DNA of 64,000 nt, taken from assembly GCA_027574665.1 (NCBI GenBank), contig CM050658.1:21216317-21280316 (forward strand). Direction: 5' to 3'. Below the pieces are notes generated by a model. It did not search any database and was not told the DNA's origin. It worked only from the letters and a program-made list of their open reading frames with translations. The translations under genes and the position numbers were made by a program. Shown here one piece after another: positions 45,223 through 58,820 of this stretch. Origin of the DNA: Rhynochetos jubatus. Lineage: Eukaryota > Chordata > Aves > Eurypygiformes > Rhynochetidae. How positions within the stretch are numbered: the first letter of the stretch is position 1; each line of letters starts with the position of its first letter.

Positions 45223-48200
45223 TTGTGGTTACTAATCCTGGCTTACCGTATTACCACAGATAGTTTTGCTGAAGTTATCAATATAGGACTGCATCAATGT
45301 TTTTATCAGCTGGACTTCCTCTGTATGTATAATTAAATGCCTTACTTTCTTATGTTTAATCATACCAATCGTAACGTTTCAATATCTGTTTTTCTAAGTG
45401 TTTTTTTGGAGTTCTCGACCTGATCACTAGTCTAGTTTTCAACGCTTACCCCAAATATCTCACCATAAAAAATTGACACTGGTGGGGTGTTTCCCTCCCT
45501 TTTAGTGCAGGTAAAGTTCTATTTAATTCAAAGAATTCTATTTTCATTGCTGTATTTTCATTTTCAAGGAATAGTAACACTTTTGGAAAATATACAGTCT
45601 TTGAGTCTATAAAGTTTGTCTTGTAAAGTAGCCAAGATGTTAATTTTAAGTTATTGTCTTTTTCTAGAAGATAGAACTGTTAGCTTTATTCCATTCTCTG
45701 CTTTTTAAAATTAATCATTTAGTTACCTCCTCTGTTTAAGTGCTTGAAAGTCTTGAGTTATTGGTGTAATCATAAGTGTGTCAATTGTAGCATCACGTAG
45801 TGTGGTATTATGGATTACGCTAGCTGGAATCTCAAAGGAGCAGCTATGAGTGCCTTCAAGCAAATTCATCATCATCCTACACCTGATTGTATACAGTCTC
45901 AGTATTGCTCAGACATTATAAACCGAAAAGCTGTGAACAGTACCTTTTCAGCAAAGGATTATTAAGCTAATTCTGTATGAAAACGAGCAGGTAATTCCAA
46001 TAGTGCTTCAGCATTCCTGTGCAATCTTGTATTCTAGAATAACTAGTGGCAAATGGAACATTTTATAACAGATTTCTCCCATTTTCTAGTCTTAAACAAA
46101 TAAGTTATCCTTCAGACCAGACCTCTTTTCCTACCTGGAGGTCCTTCCCAGTAGGAGTGCTGAGACAGGGAGATAAGACCCTGCCACTTGTCTGGCATTT
46201 CCACATGTCCATTGGTCTTTGGGAGTGGTCTAATAGCTGTTGCACATGAGAGAATCAACTCTGCAGAGAATATGCAGCAATTCTGACACATCTGGGGAAT
46301 TCTGGACAGAAGTGCAGGATCTCTGTATTTACATGACAGGATAAACACTGGTTTATAAATATCCCACTGGAGATTCAGCATTTTAAATATCCCTCAGCAG
46401 TTCATAGAATGTCAGAGCTGAACTCAGTCTGGGTGAGCCAAGATCACTTCAGTGACTTCAGGAAGGTTTTGCCAAGTCATCCTAGCGGGTACATGGTCAA
46501 TGTGAACTTCAAAGGAAACATTAATTGCATTATCTGTTCACTTTATGACATCAGGGAAACTTAATTCCTCATATCGGAACAGTGTATGGCTCCAACTAGT
46601 GTGGCGTGCTGACGCCAGCAGTAATCTATATCTGATACTTCAGATAAGGTGACTTTCCTCTAAGCCTTACATGTGCTTCATCACTTGTGCATTAGGGTAA
46701 AACATTTCCAGCTTCGAATGGCAATCAGCATAGCCTTGGAATCATGAAGGCTCTGCTGGGTTTTAATTTTAAATTAGATCACATAATAGGAACTTCCAGT
46801 CACACAAAGTTTTCATCTTATTTTTAATTGTTTTGCTTGGAAAAATTGTTTTAGGAGGGAATCTCTATGAAATAGATCATGTCAAACTCAGCAATTTTCA
46901 TTTGAGAGAAAGTGTCTGTAAGAGCTCAATAGAAAAACTTTAAAGACTTGTGTCAAATATAAGCATATGCTTAGACATAAGTCCCAAGCCATTGCTTTTC
47001 TTGTATCCAAGCACAGTGAAGGAAGTTAAAATGCAGTGAAGAGGATATTCTTGAAGGTACGACTTATCCTAGAGGAAAGAAACAGCACAATTTCTTATAT
47101 GGAAAAGGAATTTTAACATCAAGTAGACATGACTTACGAATAAATTATTGACATACCTAGTGGAGGCTCCCATAGAATTTTATCTTTTGGTATTTGCAGC
47201 AAACTGTGGATTTGCCATGGAGTATCTTTATGAAATACCGTAATTTGCCACTATGCCTGAAAATCACATTTCCAACCAGCCTCTTTATTTGGTGAAGAAC
47301 AGTTAACTGAACTTCCACTATTATTTTATAGCTTGGAGTGCTGCACATTTTACACCGTTTTATGAGGAGTTACAGAATAAGCTTTGCTGCAGGGCACTAC
47401 TACTTCTTTCAATAAACCAAATAAAATCTTGCTCTTCAATAGTCCTGGGTGAATATGAGTGAAATGGCAAAAAGGACTTGACTATAGAATTTCTTCCCAG
47501 ATCTTGTAAGATCTTTCAGAATTTATTTTCATAAAGTCTTTGCCATTTTGTGGGGTATGGCTTAAGTATTTACTGGAACCAAAGGAAAAAAAAATGTATC
47601 CTGGAAGCAGGCACGTTATGATTTGGTAAAATGTGGTCTAGTCTGCATTTGCTGGCTTACTCAATATTTAGAAAACAAGAAGTAGCTCAAGAGTTTATTC
47701 AGCAACTCATTCCCCATATTAATATTTGATGTACCACCCAGGGACTGGTAGAATCAATCACTTTTACTAGAAGTGCCTTTTTGAAGCTCTGTTTTAAAGG
47801 CCTTGAACTTCTCAAGGTAAGACGGTTTATGCACGACTCAAATGTTACGTACGCTGTTGTGAAGATACACTTACCTGTGTTTTCTGAACTCATGTATTAA
47901 TTCAGTGTGGAGCTTTGAAAGTCTGCTGAATGCTGAGTAGAATAATATTTGCATGCTGAATGAATTTGTAACATTATTATGGATTACAAGGCTGCTTTAA
48001 ATTTTCTTTGATCGGTTTTCTAACTATAGATGCAGCGTGGATCTCAGCTCTCAGTTATGCCTAAGGGATTTCCTGCATTAAAGTGATTATATTATAATAA
48101 AAAGCTACCATTTAAGTGCTCATAGAAAGAACCTCCCCAATTTCTATGGAAATACTTCATATGAAAACATACAAATATGTGCCTCCTTGAATTTTCTTTT

Positions 48201-51200
48201 TAAATATTTTTGTTCAGATTAGTTTCACTTTCATTGTTCTGTAGTACAGAAAATAAGTGGGATCGAGCGCTGTCATTTTGCAAAACAACACTGAATCCCC
48301 CATTGGGCAGAGCTGTGATGACAGTTGTATAATTTTCCATGCAATCTGAGTCTCCGAGGCCCACTCGAGCATTAGTGATACCTTCTAGAGGGCAGCTGCT
48401 AAAATGTGATGAGTTAGTTGGATGAATACCAAATGAGACTGGAATCCACTCTTTCCAGTGCCTAACTGTATTTCACCCACAATTTTATTCATATGCTTCA
48501 ATTTACAGTAACATTTTAATCTACATTCCCTTGGTATTACAAAAATGTTTATTCCTTATAAGAACATGTTAGTGAATTAACTTCCATGACTTCTTGCTTA
48601 AAATACTTGGATGCAGTAATCTCCAACCTGTGGAAAAGGTGAACCGGTGCATAATGATGCTTCTTTCATTATTATAGAGAGGAAAACCTTTTCCTGTGGT
48701 GAGATCTGTGTGATCAGGCCTGAAACAGCAGCTGCAAAAGATGTTAGACGCTGGCAATAGTGTTACAGCACGACAGGAAAAGTCTTCCTGTTGGTGTTCA
48801 TAGGTACCCGGCAGGCTGAGTTTCTACATCCAGTCTGGTGGAGAGCGGGAGCATTTCAAAGGTGACATTATTACAGGAGCTGGTGGGACCTATTTGTAAT
48901 ATGAAAAATGCAAGTTTTAGTGGTGTTTTTTAGCTGTAGTTCTCTCTGGATACTGTAAAAAGGCTTAATGCAAAGGAAGTATCATTTAGCAGTTAAATGG
49001 GAATATTTCTAGTATAGAAGTCAACTTCTTTAATCATCATAACTGCCCTTAGTTGAGATGGACACAATACAAGTTATTCTCTTTTCAAATGCATGTTTGT
49101 TATTTTGGAGATATGGACTGAGTATCAATTAAGCCAACGCTTTATTTTGAATTATTGCAGTCTAAAATCCTTTCAGAATTTTAACTATGAGATAAAAGAC
49201 GAGGAAAGATTGAGTGCAACAAAATTAACCAGCTGCTTTTCATACTCACTAGCTTTTGTTCCTCAAGCTTAATTCTGTAAAAACACACCTTTAATGGCTT
49301 AATATTCTGTTTTGAAGCTAATCGTGCTAGTACATACTGAATTTCAGTTAGGTACATCACTGTGGTGTTGTACATCAAATTGGGTACAGACATGTAAAGA
49401 ATTTAGAAACAAATTGAGAACGGAATGAAAGATGCTTGATTCAGACAAATATAAGTTTAAAATAGAAATATAAAATCATGGATTGCCAGAGAGAAATCTG
49501 TAAAACCACACTGTCAGAAAGACATTATGAAGGTATCAAGAAATTGATAATAACATCATTTTAGCTGTTGCTAAAAGAAATACACTTATTCATGCATACA
49601 CCATCATATATGATGAGTTCTAGATTTTCTTAAATTATTTTAAATTCAAGGTTAGGGTGAATATTACTCTACTTATGAAACGGTTTTCTGCAAAGCTAGG
49701 TTGCCAGCTCTTCTAAAAGAGCTGCTTCAGAGCAGCATCTTAAAGGCACTGTGAAAGAATAACCGCTCGTCCTCTCTCCAGATGGCCATGCTGTCTAATT
49801 CCTCACCCTTATTTGTGGTGCCAAAACACAACTTGCAGTTCAGGCCAATTTGCCAGCACTCCCAGGCCAGACTCCAAGTACACGTCTAGTCCTTCTTTGT
49901 ACACGTTCTCTCCACATGGAAGGATTGGTTTAAACAATGAAAGCAGCCTTCCTCAGGAAAAAAGCCTTCAATATTGGCATGGCCAAGGCCTCCAAGGGTT
50001 GCAACGCCTTTTCCCTACCTTGCATGGGAAAAAAAAATGCCAACAAACTTTAAACCCATATTTCACCCAGTAATTGGGGCAGCACGAAGCGTGGTTGAGC
50101 TGGAAAGAACTTGTGATAACTCGACATTTTTCTGTAGTCACTTCAATAAACACTTGCCTTCACTGGCCTGCTCAGGACCCCACAAGCCCCCCTGCCCACC
50201 CCGGGGAGCTCTGCTCAGCAGAGTTACAGATGCTCTCAGTTGGAGACTGGTTAGCGAAGAAGGAAGGTGTGTTCTGGACGCTCCTTTATTCTGAGGTTCT
50301 GTTGCAGTTGCTGAACCCCTGGCAGGTACCACAGATGGGTTTGCACTGCCTTTACCTTTGGGGCTGTGCCTGGGAAGGCCGGGATGGTGCCCGCTTCCCT
50401 GGGAGCTGGAGGAAGCGACACATGGTGTGCACTGGGGCCTCCCCCTCGTCCGCACCCGGGGCTTCTCCTGCCCTTCTCACTGCAGCGAAAAGCACCGAAG
50501 CGATTATTCATCTGGCCCTTTGCAGCTCTGTTCTGTGGGGAAACGCTGGGTCTGACCCAGGTTCATGTTAAACACCATTGTTGTAGTAGCTCTTTCAAGA
50601 TTGTGAACGGATGGAAAAAAATCCAGGCAAGATGCTTGTGCGTTAACAACTCAAGTGAGGCACGGAGTTCTGCTCTGGCAAACAGAACTGTCTCGAGGTC
50701 CTATATACCGTGCCGGCTAAAGTTGTAATACTTGGCCTCAGCGAGGTTGAAGTTGGCTCCGACTTCTGTGTTTTGACGGGTGTATCCGCACAGTGCCATG
50801 CAGATATGCAGGGATTTCTGCAGCACGCTCCTGGGACCCGTGCAAACTCAGGGTGACACGAAATGGTTTTGTACATTAACATTCCTGCTCTGCGTAGGAC
50901 GGTATATATCCATGAAATCATATCTACATGTTTAATGGTTTGAGAGGAGTGCATGGAGCATTCTTGGCAACCGCTGCTGTTTTCCTTATCTAGTATTTCC
51001 ATTGTTTGTGTAATGGAACAGCAAACATTCTTCCAAAGGTTACCCAAACACAAGCATCTCAGATGAATGGCTCAGATTTTTCGAAGTGATAAGTACAATT
51101 TCATTGCTCGTTTTGTTTCTGGGTTTTGGCATGTCGTGCCACTTGCTGATTTACTTTGGCTTTGTTCATTTACTTGTAGAAATCTAGAGAAATACTGCGT

Positions 51201-54200
51201 GATGCATTTTCCCCACGAAGCTTTTAAAATAAATAGAAGCTAGATCACCTGCTCCTTTGAGAATCCTAAATGGTTTGCAAAAAGCTTCTCTGCGTGTAAC
51301 CAGCATTGCTTTAAAGTAAGGCTAGGAAAGGAAGAAAGCAAGTGAATGTCTTCTGCCCATTGTATTAGGCAGCATCAGAGATTTTCTGAGGCCAGTGCTG
51401 ATTTATTTATGTGGTTACCCAGGAGGTCATCTTGTTTTCAATGGCTGTCTTGCTTCAGCAGGTGCAACACTTGTAGAAAGGAGACTGTTTTCGTGCAAAC
51501 TGCATTCCCCCTCCCTTTAGGACAGTGCATTAGATACATGCAGGCAACGTTTACTGACTGCAGACATACATTTTGCACTTGCACCCCAAGGTGAACAGAA
51601 TTAATAAAGGAGTGTGAGATTTTGCACAGGTCTAATGTTGGTTCCCTGTAATTAGCTCAATTACAACTACAATGTGATGGAAGTCAAAAGAAAGTCTAAG
51701 TAATGCTTTCCATTTTCCTACAGAGGTTGCCATAATGTGTTGTGCCGCAGGTTTTTCCTTGATCTAATTGCAATGATGCAATGCAGTATGTCATTCCCTG
51801 TTCACAAAATAACAAGTGATGGAAAGTGTTGCCATTATACTGTGCAGCGTGTAATCCCATTCTGAGTGGTCTGAGTTCGTTGGCATAACTAGCTCATTTA
51901 TTGTGTGGAGAAAGATGAGGCCAGATCTGTAGCATAATAGCAGGTGTATGTAGCGATGGGGAAAGTAACTTTTAGATTTCATAAACTCTGGCCTTTACGT
52001 TGTCGAAATTGCAAAGTAGGATTACGTTGGTGGTGCTCCCTCAGAAAAAGGCAATTAGTCCTTGCTGGGAGGATCAAAAAGGTATTCTGTTGCGTGCGCC
52101 TTCATGCACGTGTATCAAAGCGGCTTCTGTGCTGGGGAAGGAAAAGCTGCCCGTTTTCTCCATAGCGATAAAGAAAAGACCTGAAGGGAGGGGAGAAGCG
52201 TGGAGCTGCTGCTCAGCTATGCTGCAGCCTTTCCTTTGCAAAGCAGGTGTATTTTCTGTGGAGCCTACGTAAGAGAAACAGTACTGCAGAGGAAAACCAG
52301 TTGTGTAATGAACACCTCACTTCTATTGTATTGCGGGGCTGAGAAATCCATAAACACGTATATAGTGTGTCAGCCTTGAGTGAGAGCTGATTTGTCTTCA
52401 TTTTGTTCTTGCTTTGAGGAAGCTGCAGGAAGAAAGCAAAGTCCATTATACCAAATGAATAATCCAATCGATGTAGCCGGTTTGTCCTTGATGAAATTAG
52501 GCTTTGTCTTTGCAGTGTGTCGGGGAGGGTAAAGAGGTTTTTTGCCTTAGTTTGTCAGTGTCCTATGAAAGCACACGGTTGACACGCACTGGCTTTATCC
52601 TTTCATGACTGGCCCTGTTAGAGGAAACATAAGAGCACAGCCCTTAATCAGTTGTCTCAGCTGGCACGTACAGGGGTGCAAAAAGTGCTCCCTTTACAAT
52701 GCCACCTTAGTATTTAACAATAAAAATGTAACAATAAAACAATACCATGCATCTGGGTGCATTCCCAAACATTTTGCCAAGTGTGCCTGGTACAGTGATG
52801 CTGCTTCCAGCTGAGCCGTGGGAATTGGGAAAGTTTGCTACTGAAGTTGTTGTAAGGATTGTCTGTGGATTAGACAGATGATGACAATGCCATTCCTCGC
52901 AAGAATTTCAGTTTTTGGAATGCTTTTTTTAAATTCAGCATTGCATTTATATTTTTTTTTTCATGAAAGAGGATTCTGTTGTTTATTGGAAGAGAAAAAA
53001 GTTCTTGGATAAAGTATTGAAAAGCCTTGTCACTGGGCAGTGGTTTTCAATGTGCGAGTCTAAGTCCGGCAGCCTTGGAAGTGGAATTAACGTGACGGAT
53101 TGGTTGTTTTTCTTTTGATGGTAACCAATATGAACAGACTTGGGATAAGAACAGTGTCAGTTGGGGTAATGATTTCCTGCCTCCTGTCCCCTCTTGCAGT
53201 TGCTACTCACCCTTCAGATCTAGACTGATCAAATTTACTGTTTCCATCTGTTTTCCAAGAAGTCAGAGGTTGATGGTGTTTGACATGCCTGTTATGTATA
53301 AAGGTGAGGTGAGTGGAAAATGAAGCCAAGGATATATTTTTGGCAGTCCACTCAATGTGCTTCCAAGACAAACATAACTGCATTTCGTCAATACTCATTT
53401 CCTTTAGTGTGATGCATTCGTAGTTCCTGGCTTGCCTTCTAAGTATCTCTAGAAATTATTTCTGCCCTGTCTCCAGTAATGTTTTTCCACATCTGTCTAC
53501 GTGTCCCAGAAAATATGCTTGCAGTTGCAGATCCCAGAAGGTGTAAGGAGAAAGAAGGCCTCCCCATGCATCTTGAATAATTAATGATCACCTCTGACAT
53601 AAAGAACCTATTTTCACGGATAATAGATGGCATAGATTGCAGCATGGTATAGTAATTTACTTTTTAACTTCCTTTCTGAATGCTCATTAGGAAGCTCATT
53701 CCTCGCTCTTGCCTTGGAGCTGATAAAACAATGCATTTTAATGTCCCATCCTTATTGCCAGTCCAGAACTTGGCAATGCAGCCATGGGTTATATTAAAAG
53801 CAGGGTATTTCTGTGGTATAATAGAAATAGCTGGGTGTATGTAGCTGCTATTTCTGTAACAATAGCATTTGCTAGCCCTTGTTTCCTCTTTGCTTTCATA
53901 TGAAATTCTTTAGGGACTGCAGATACTCCTTTCCTGTGTGGATTGTGAGCTGAGTCAGTTCTGTTAAAAGCCTTGAAAACCTGAGCTTCCATGTGCTGAG
54001 CTACTCCTTTGATTGTTCCTTTTGCATTTTGTGTCAACCTCTCCTCCCCACCACTTCCCACAGAGGAACTGTCTTTTTCAGGATGAGGGCAGTTTAGGTA
54101 TAGCCTCTAAGGTACAAAAAGACTGAAAAATGAATAGTAGGAAGCAAAATGGACCAAATTTCTTGAGTGGTTCAAAAGCTGTCATGATTCTTGTTTCTGA

Positions 54201-54724
54201 TTTGCTTTGGAGATGAGGGAAAATAGGGAATAGCCCACTTCTTTACAGATGTGCTTGAAAGGAGAGCACGTCCTTGGAGTAGTTACAAAAGAATGAGACA
54301 GGAGGATTTTTGTAATGCATTCAATAAGTATCCTGTTAACTGCAGCAGAATTTCACTTTGACTCCATAAATGAGGGCATAGCTCCTCAGATGCTGTCGGC
54401 TGAATGCTATTTGTTCAGCATCATGTCAGCATTAACGCAGGAAGACAAATGCATGGTAATGCTCTGAAATTACAGTGCAACTACTAAGTTAGAATCTTAG
54501 CACTTAGCATAAGCATTATTCTAGGCACCTCAGTTAATTCTTTGCTTAAAGAATACAACAACTCTACTTGTACTTTTTTCACTATTTTTCTAGCAGTTTC
54601 ATTACCCTAGTTTAGAAGTTTGGGTGGCAAATGGGAACACCATGAGTTTCCCTGTGTTTGCCTTGTTTTAGACACGTTATAAAGGAACGATGATTCCTTT
54701 TTGAGCCACTGGTGGGTTTTTTCC
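45223..54724. other. ATP2B2 intron after the first coding exon
   Basis: AT-rich unique sequence, with one GC-rich stretch at about 50090-50560. A pair of AATAAA strings lies near 47410-47425. I looked for the next ATP2B2 exon (IPPKKPKTFLQLVWEALQ region) and did not find it. No RNA gene or repeat family recognised. Confidence 0.6.
50090..50560. other. GC-rich stretch, no gene recognised
   Basis: This stretch is visibly richer in G+C and CpG than its surroundings (for example CCCCCCTGCCCACCCCGGGG). It is open for long distances in several frames: 165 codons on + (50074-50571), 120 on + (50366-50728) and 105 on - (50138-50455). Simultaneous openness in several frames reflects low stop-codon density in GC-rich DNA rather than a gene. 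None of the translations shows a domain. Confidence 0.5.
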
Positions 54725-54741
54725 TTTTTTTTTTTTTTTTT
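54725..54741. repeat. T17 homopolymer run
   Basis: Seventeen consecutive T residues, preceded by TTTTTTCC. This is the longest T-run noticed in the window. Confidence 0.9.
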
Positions 54742-55077
54742 AATTACACCCTGAATTCTCTTTACATTCATTCAAAAACTCTGAGCTAGTAGAGAATTGT
54801 TGCACTACATCATCACCCTACTTTGCTGGTAGGCTCACAACTTCTTCCATGGTTTTGCATGGATAGCAGAGGTCTTCCAGCTTGACATCTGTAGTCTTGC
54901 GGTACCGCACCCAAAGTACGTGCCTTTTCTTGAATTGTAGTCCCGCAGTTGATTTTTGCCCATGGAAAACCTTGGAGTACATAATGGTGACCCTCTTGGT
55001 GTGAGTGCTAATTGTTGGAAAGACTGAAACAGCAGTGAGGAGGCTGGCCAAATTATTATTTTCACCATGCAAATCAC
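54725..55077 (-). pseudogene. Possible poly-A-tailed retrocopy fragment, family unknown
   Basis: On the - strand an 84-codon frame (55072 to 54818) is followed after 76 nt by an A17 run (T17 on the + strand, 54725-54741). An AATGAA-type hexamer lies about 25 nt before the A-run. The frame translates to a protein-like, basic sequence (contains GLQFKKRHVLWVRYRKTTDV) that I do not recognise. Coding-like frame, short 3' UTR and poly-A tail are the pattern of a processed retrocopy, which is uncommon in birds. Target-site duplications were not identified. It may equally be a chance T-run next to a chance frame. Confidence 0.2.
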
Positions 55078-58000
55078 CTAGCTTTTGCTTAAAGAAAAAC
55101 CTTAAAAACCGTGCAAGCCAGCCCTGTTTCCTGCAAAAGCGCGGTGTGAATCTGGAAAGCTATTCAAGCGCTAAGGTGCGCTCACCTGCTGGCTGTAAAC
55201 TTCTCATGTGATGACGGTGAAGTCTTTGGGCTTTTCCTTTGTTCCATTGTTTTCTCAAGTCAGTGAGTTTGTGGGGTTGCGTTCAGCAGGTGCGAGGGCA
55301 GTCTGACAGAGCTGACCCCGTCTCCTGGCACCCGAACGTACATCAAGGAGACGTAAAACTACCTGTGGGACAGGGTGCTTGTAAGAGTTCAGAACAATTG
55401 CTTTTCAGGCTTAAAAAATAATACGCTGAAGTCAACCACAGAAGTGAATTACTGGTGATTACCAGTGTTATGGGTGCATCAAGGAGGTGCAATACAGTGC
55501 TACATGGGTGCTGTTAGATTTCTGGTGCTGGCTTTGTCAGCCACTAATGCTTCAGAGCTGTAGGTGCTGCAGGACTCTACACATAATTTTAAAAATTATT
55601 AAGGAAAAAGGTATAAATATGTCATTTGTTTCCAAGGAAGTTTGTGATTGAATTACGCCTTCTGCTACTTTGCCTGCTTATAAACCTGAAAGCTAATCTG
55701 CTCCAGCCCACAGAGTATAAACTATAGCCTGGAACAGCAGAAGTGAACTGTCATGCACCCTGAACCATGTAAGATGGATAGGACTAGTGTGTTGTATGAC
55801 CAGGGAAGTGAAAACGGTTTTAGCTGAGTAATGGCACTAGCTGTGCAAAGATCAGTTCTGTTTTCTTCAATGAGTTGCTCCTGCTGGTTTGTTGTTGTTC
55901 GATGCTATACATAGCCTAAGTCATTTGCTTACATATGAAATACCAGATAGCAAAATTCATTAAGCTCGAATTGTCTTATTGACTGTTTTAAAGTGACCTC
56001 TCAGTACAGGACAAAGAATACACCCAGTTCATGTACATGCTGGTGCCCTACTGCTCCAAAATACCATATACAAGCTCAGAATAAGCCTGTGCTAATGTTA
56101 GTGTTGAATGTTGAATAAATGTCTTGTAAGAAACAGATTATTTTTGCCTTCAACTCTGAAGACTCTGCATGGTAAAAAATACAGAGTTTGAAATGATTTA
56201 AAAATATTGCTTAGAGTCAAAGCTATTTCAGCATTACCAACATAGAAAGATTCTTAAGGTGAAATCAGTGTCATTTGAGTTTTTTTCCCCCAAACCTAGA
56301 TGTTATTTTTAATTCCTGATGTTAATCCTATTTAACAAGGATATCAGTGTGGCATGTTTTGCCATGAGATGCTGGCAGTGCTTTCTGCTGCCCTACTTTT
56401 CCAGAGGTATTGATGCTGACATTAACATTGCTGCAGCTAGCAGCTTAAAATTATGGAGAAAAATACATTGGTTCTTACTGTGTAGTGGCAGTCACTAACG
56501 TTTCCTGGATGCAGAAATCTTTCTGTCTCTCCTGTTCTGAGCTTCTACCCTATAAATCTTCTCGTCCTCAGCAGCTGCTGCAAGGGACACCTCACCTTGC
56601 TATATGGACGTGAAATGTCCCTTCAGGGATGATGCCAGCCGTGCACTTGCGAGTCACTTGCAGCAACTGTTTACCGTGCGAGGGTGACTGCTGGCACCCT
56701 TCCCCGGAGAATCAACTGAGCGCTTTTGCAAGCCTGTCATCTTTTCTATCTAGTCATGTTCGTGTAGTGACAGCAAACTGAATTTTAAATGAGGTATTTA
56801 AAATTAATGACCTGAATCTGGGGCCCAGTTTGGAATCCCCTAGATTTATTGTTTGGTTGGGTTGCTATTGCGTCATGCTTTAGTGAGACCTTCCTCCTCT
56901 CTTCCTTTTATTTTGAGTTTTCAGTTTTATTTGGGAGACTTATTCAGTCTTCCTAGATGTCTTAAAGGATTCAGTTGCATGAGGTTGCCATGATATACTT
57001 ATGAAGGATTTTTTTGCCAGCTTCATTTGAATTTGGGAGGTGGAAGGAGCAGAAGAGCCTTAAGCCTGTTTTCATTTTGAAACGTTTTGAAAAAGTTCAT
57101 TCAGTTGTCAAAAGTTGATAGCACGTCCTATCTGCCTGGGACTGTCCATGGAAGTTGTGGTAGCCATGTTGGATTAACAGGTGACTGGTGGTGGCCGACT
57201 GGAATGAAATTATGCTTCTTGCTGATGCTGCAGTTTGAGCAAAATCCCTAGCATATATGTAGGTATACAGGCAAAGTGACCTTTGACTGGTCTATCTTGT
57301 CTGCTGGGGGAACAGGTTTGAGCATAGTAGAAACCAGAAAAACAAAATCTCCAACATTCATTCTTGTATGTGCAGGTGCTTTCTGAAAAGTTACTCCAGC
57401 TTTACTCCAGAAAGAGGGTGAGATCATCATGAGAGGGGCCTACAAGCCTCCTTGAGGCAGAGGAGAGTGAGGAGGACATGGAGAACAGGGCTGGAGGAAC
57501 CTGGTCACAGATCCTCACTTCTGAGCTTTCCACTGCTTGGAAAATGCAACACGTGTTAGGAGAGATGGGTGTTCAGTTTAGCACACCTGCCATGGGAAAA
57601 CTGAGTTCTAGCAGACTATAAGTAGCAAATATAATAAATTTGCTCATATATATGTAATCTCCAGAAGGCGTTTATTCATGTTGCAAATTATCCAGGTTAT
57701 CTTGTGTTATTGAGCAACTGCATATGTGAGTGGTCAGTGATGATAGAAATGGTGCCCTGATAAATTTATGTAAATAGTTATCAAAACATGATTGTCTCAA
57801 GACAAAACAACATTAAACTGCATGTACAAAACCTGAAACTGATTGGAAATGGATTTTCTCTTTCATTCCCCCCTGTCCTCCCCCCAACATGTTCAAGTTT
57901 GCAGGCAAAGTAGGGTATCCATTCATTTCCAGTATATAAGTAGCAGCACTTATTCTGGGAAATCTCCAGTAAGATATGCAGAACTGGAAGGAGCTATAAA

Positions 58001-58481
58001 CCATTTCTGCATTCTTTATATGCAAGACTTGCACGGCTGTGCAAATGTATGGCCTGCTATGGATATCTGTATATTTCATATTTAATATACTGTTTCTACT
58101 TGTGGACTTTTCCATAATTTACACTCATAGACAGTCTGGGACCATTAACGGCAAAGCTGTATTCTGTCATGTGTTCATACCAAACCATTCTTTGTTCACA
58201 TTTCTTCACCTGCTTCCATTGTCCTTTGACTCATTATTTTTTTTCCTGATGAGTATTTCCTTTATTGCTCATTTGCTGTTTTGCTCTGTACCTGGTATTT
58301 TGTTGTTGTTCTACTGCTTCCTGGCGGTCTTTCTGAAAGATCTCTACTTTTGAATTGGTTGTGAAATCATCCTCATGGCCTCAGGCAGTTGTTCTTTTAT
58401 TAACAGAGATACCTCTTCAACCCAAAGTCTTTTGAGACTGTGTACTTTCCGGCAATGATCAGGTCACGTGCTGGGCATTTG
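55078..58481. other. ATP2B2 intron
   Basis: AT-rich unique sequence. A stretch at about 57430-57500 (GAGAGGGGCCTACAAG and following) faintly recalls a CR1 internal segment but does not continue as one. No exon recognised. Confidence 0.6.
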
Positions 58482-58600
58482 TCCTATTTGAACTTGGGCC
58501 TTTTGGTAGAACCTATATCTTCTTTATCTGCTTGCTCCTATTTCTCCTATTTGAACTTGGGTCTTTTGGCAGAACTATATCTTCTGTATCTGCTTAGGTT
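58482..58600. repeat. 63-bp tandem duplication, about 2 copies
   Basis: Copies start at 58482 and 58545 (TCCTATTTGAACTTGGG). They match through CTTTTGG, AGAAC, TATATCTTCT and TATCTGCTT with a few substitutions and a 1-nt indel. This is a local duplication, diverged enough not to be very recent. Confidence 0.92.
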
Positions 58601-58663
58601 GCTCCACAGAATGGTGGTGATCAATTTTTCTTGTACAACTGGTTGATTATGACTGCATTAAGT

Positions 58664-58688
58664 ATTAAATCTTGGCAGCAGATTTAAT
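58664..58688. repeat. 9-bp perfect inverted repeat
   Basis: ATTAAATCT and AGATTTAAT are separated by the 7-nt loop TGGCAGC. It lies 65 bp after the tandem duplication. Confidence 0.85.
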
Positions 58689-58800
58689 GCTGACTATTAA
58701 AAGCAAATACTTCCTCATGACTCTGAATAAGAATGCGTGAGAGATTAAGTACTAGTGATGCAATGGAGCTAGGTGTACTGAATGAGTACATCTAGGTGTA

Positions 58801-58820
58801 GAAGACCTTAGATGGTCTTC
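58801..58820. repeat. 7-bp perfect inverted repeat
   Basis: GAAGACC and GGTCTTC flank the 6-nt loop TTAGAT. It is preceded by two direct copies of CTAGGTGTA. Confidence 0.8.

Noticed and set aside
50074-50571. 165-codon open frame on the + strand
   Set aside because: It lies in GC-rich DNA where other frames on both strands are also open. No recognised domain and no splice or promoter context.
57425-57510. CR1 internal fragment (GAGAGGGGCCTACAAG)
   Set aside because: Only about 16 bases resemble CR1 and the flanks do not continue the alignment.
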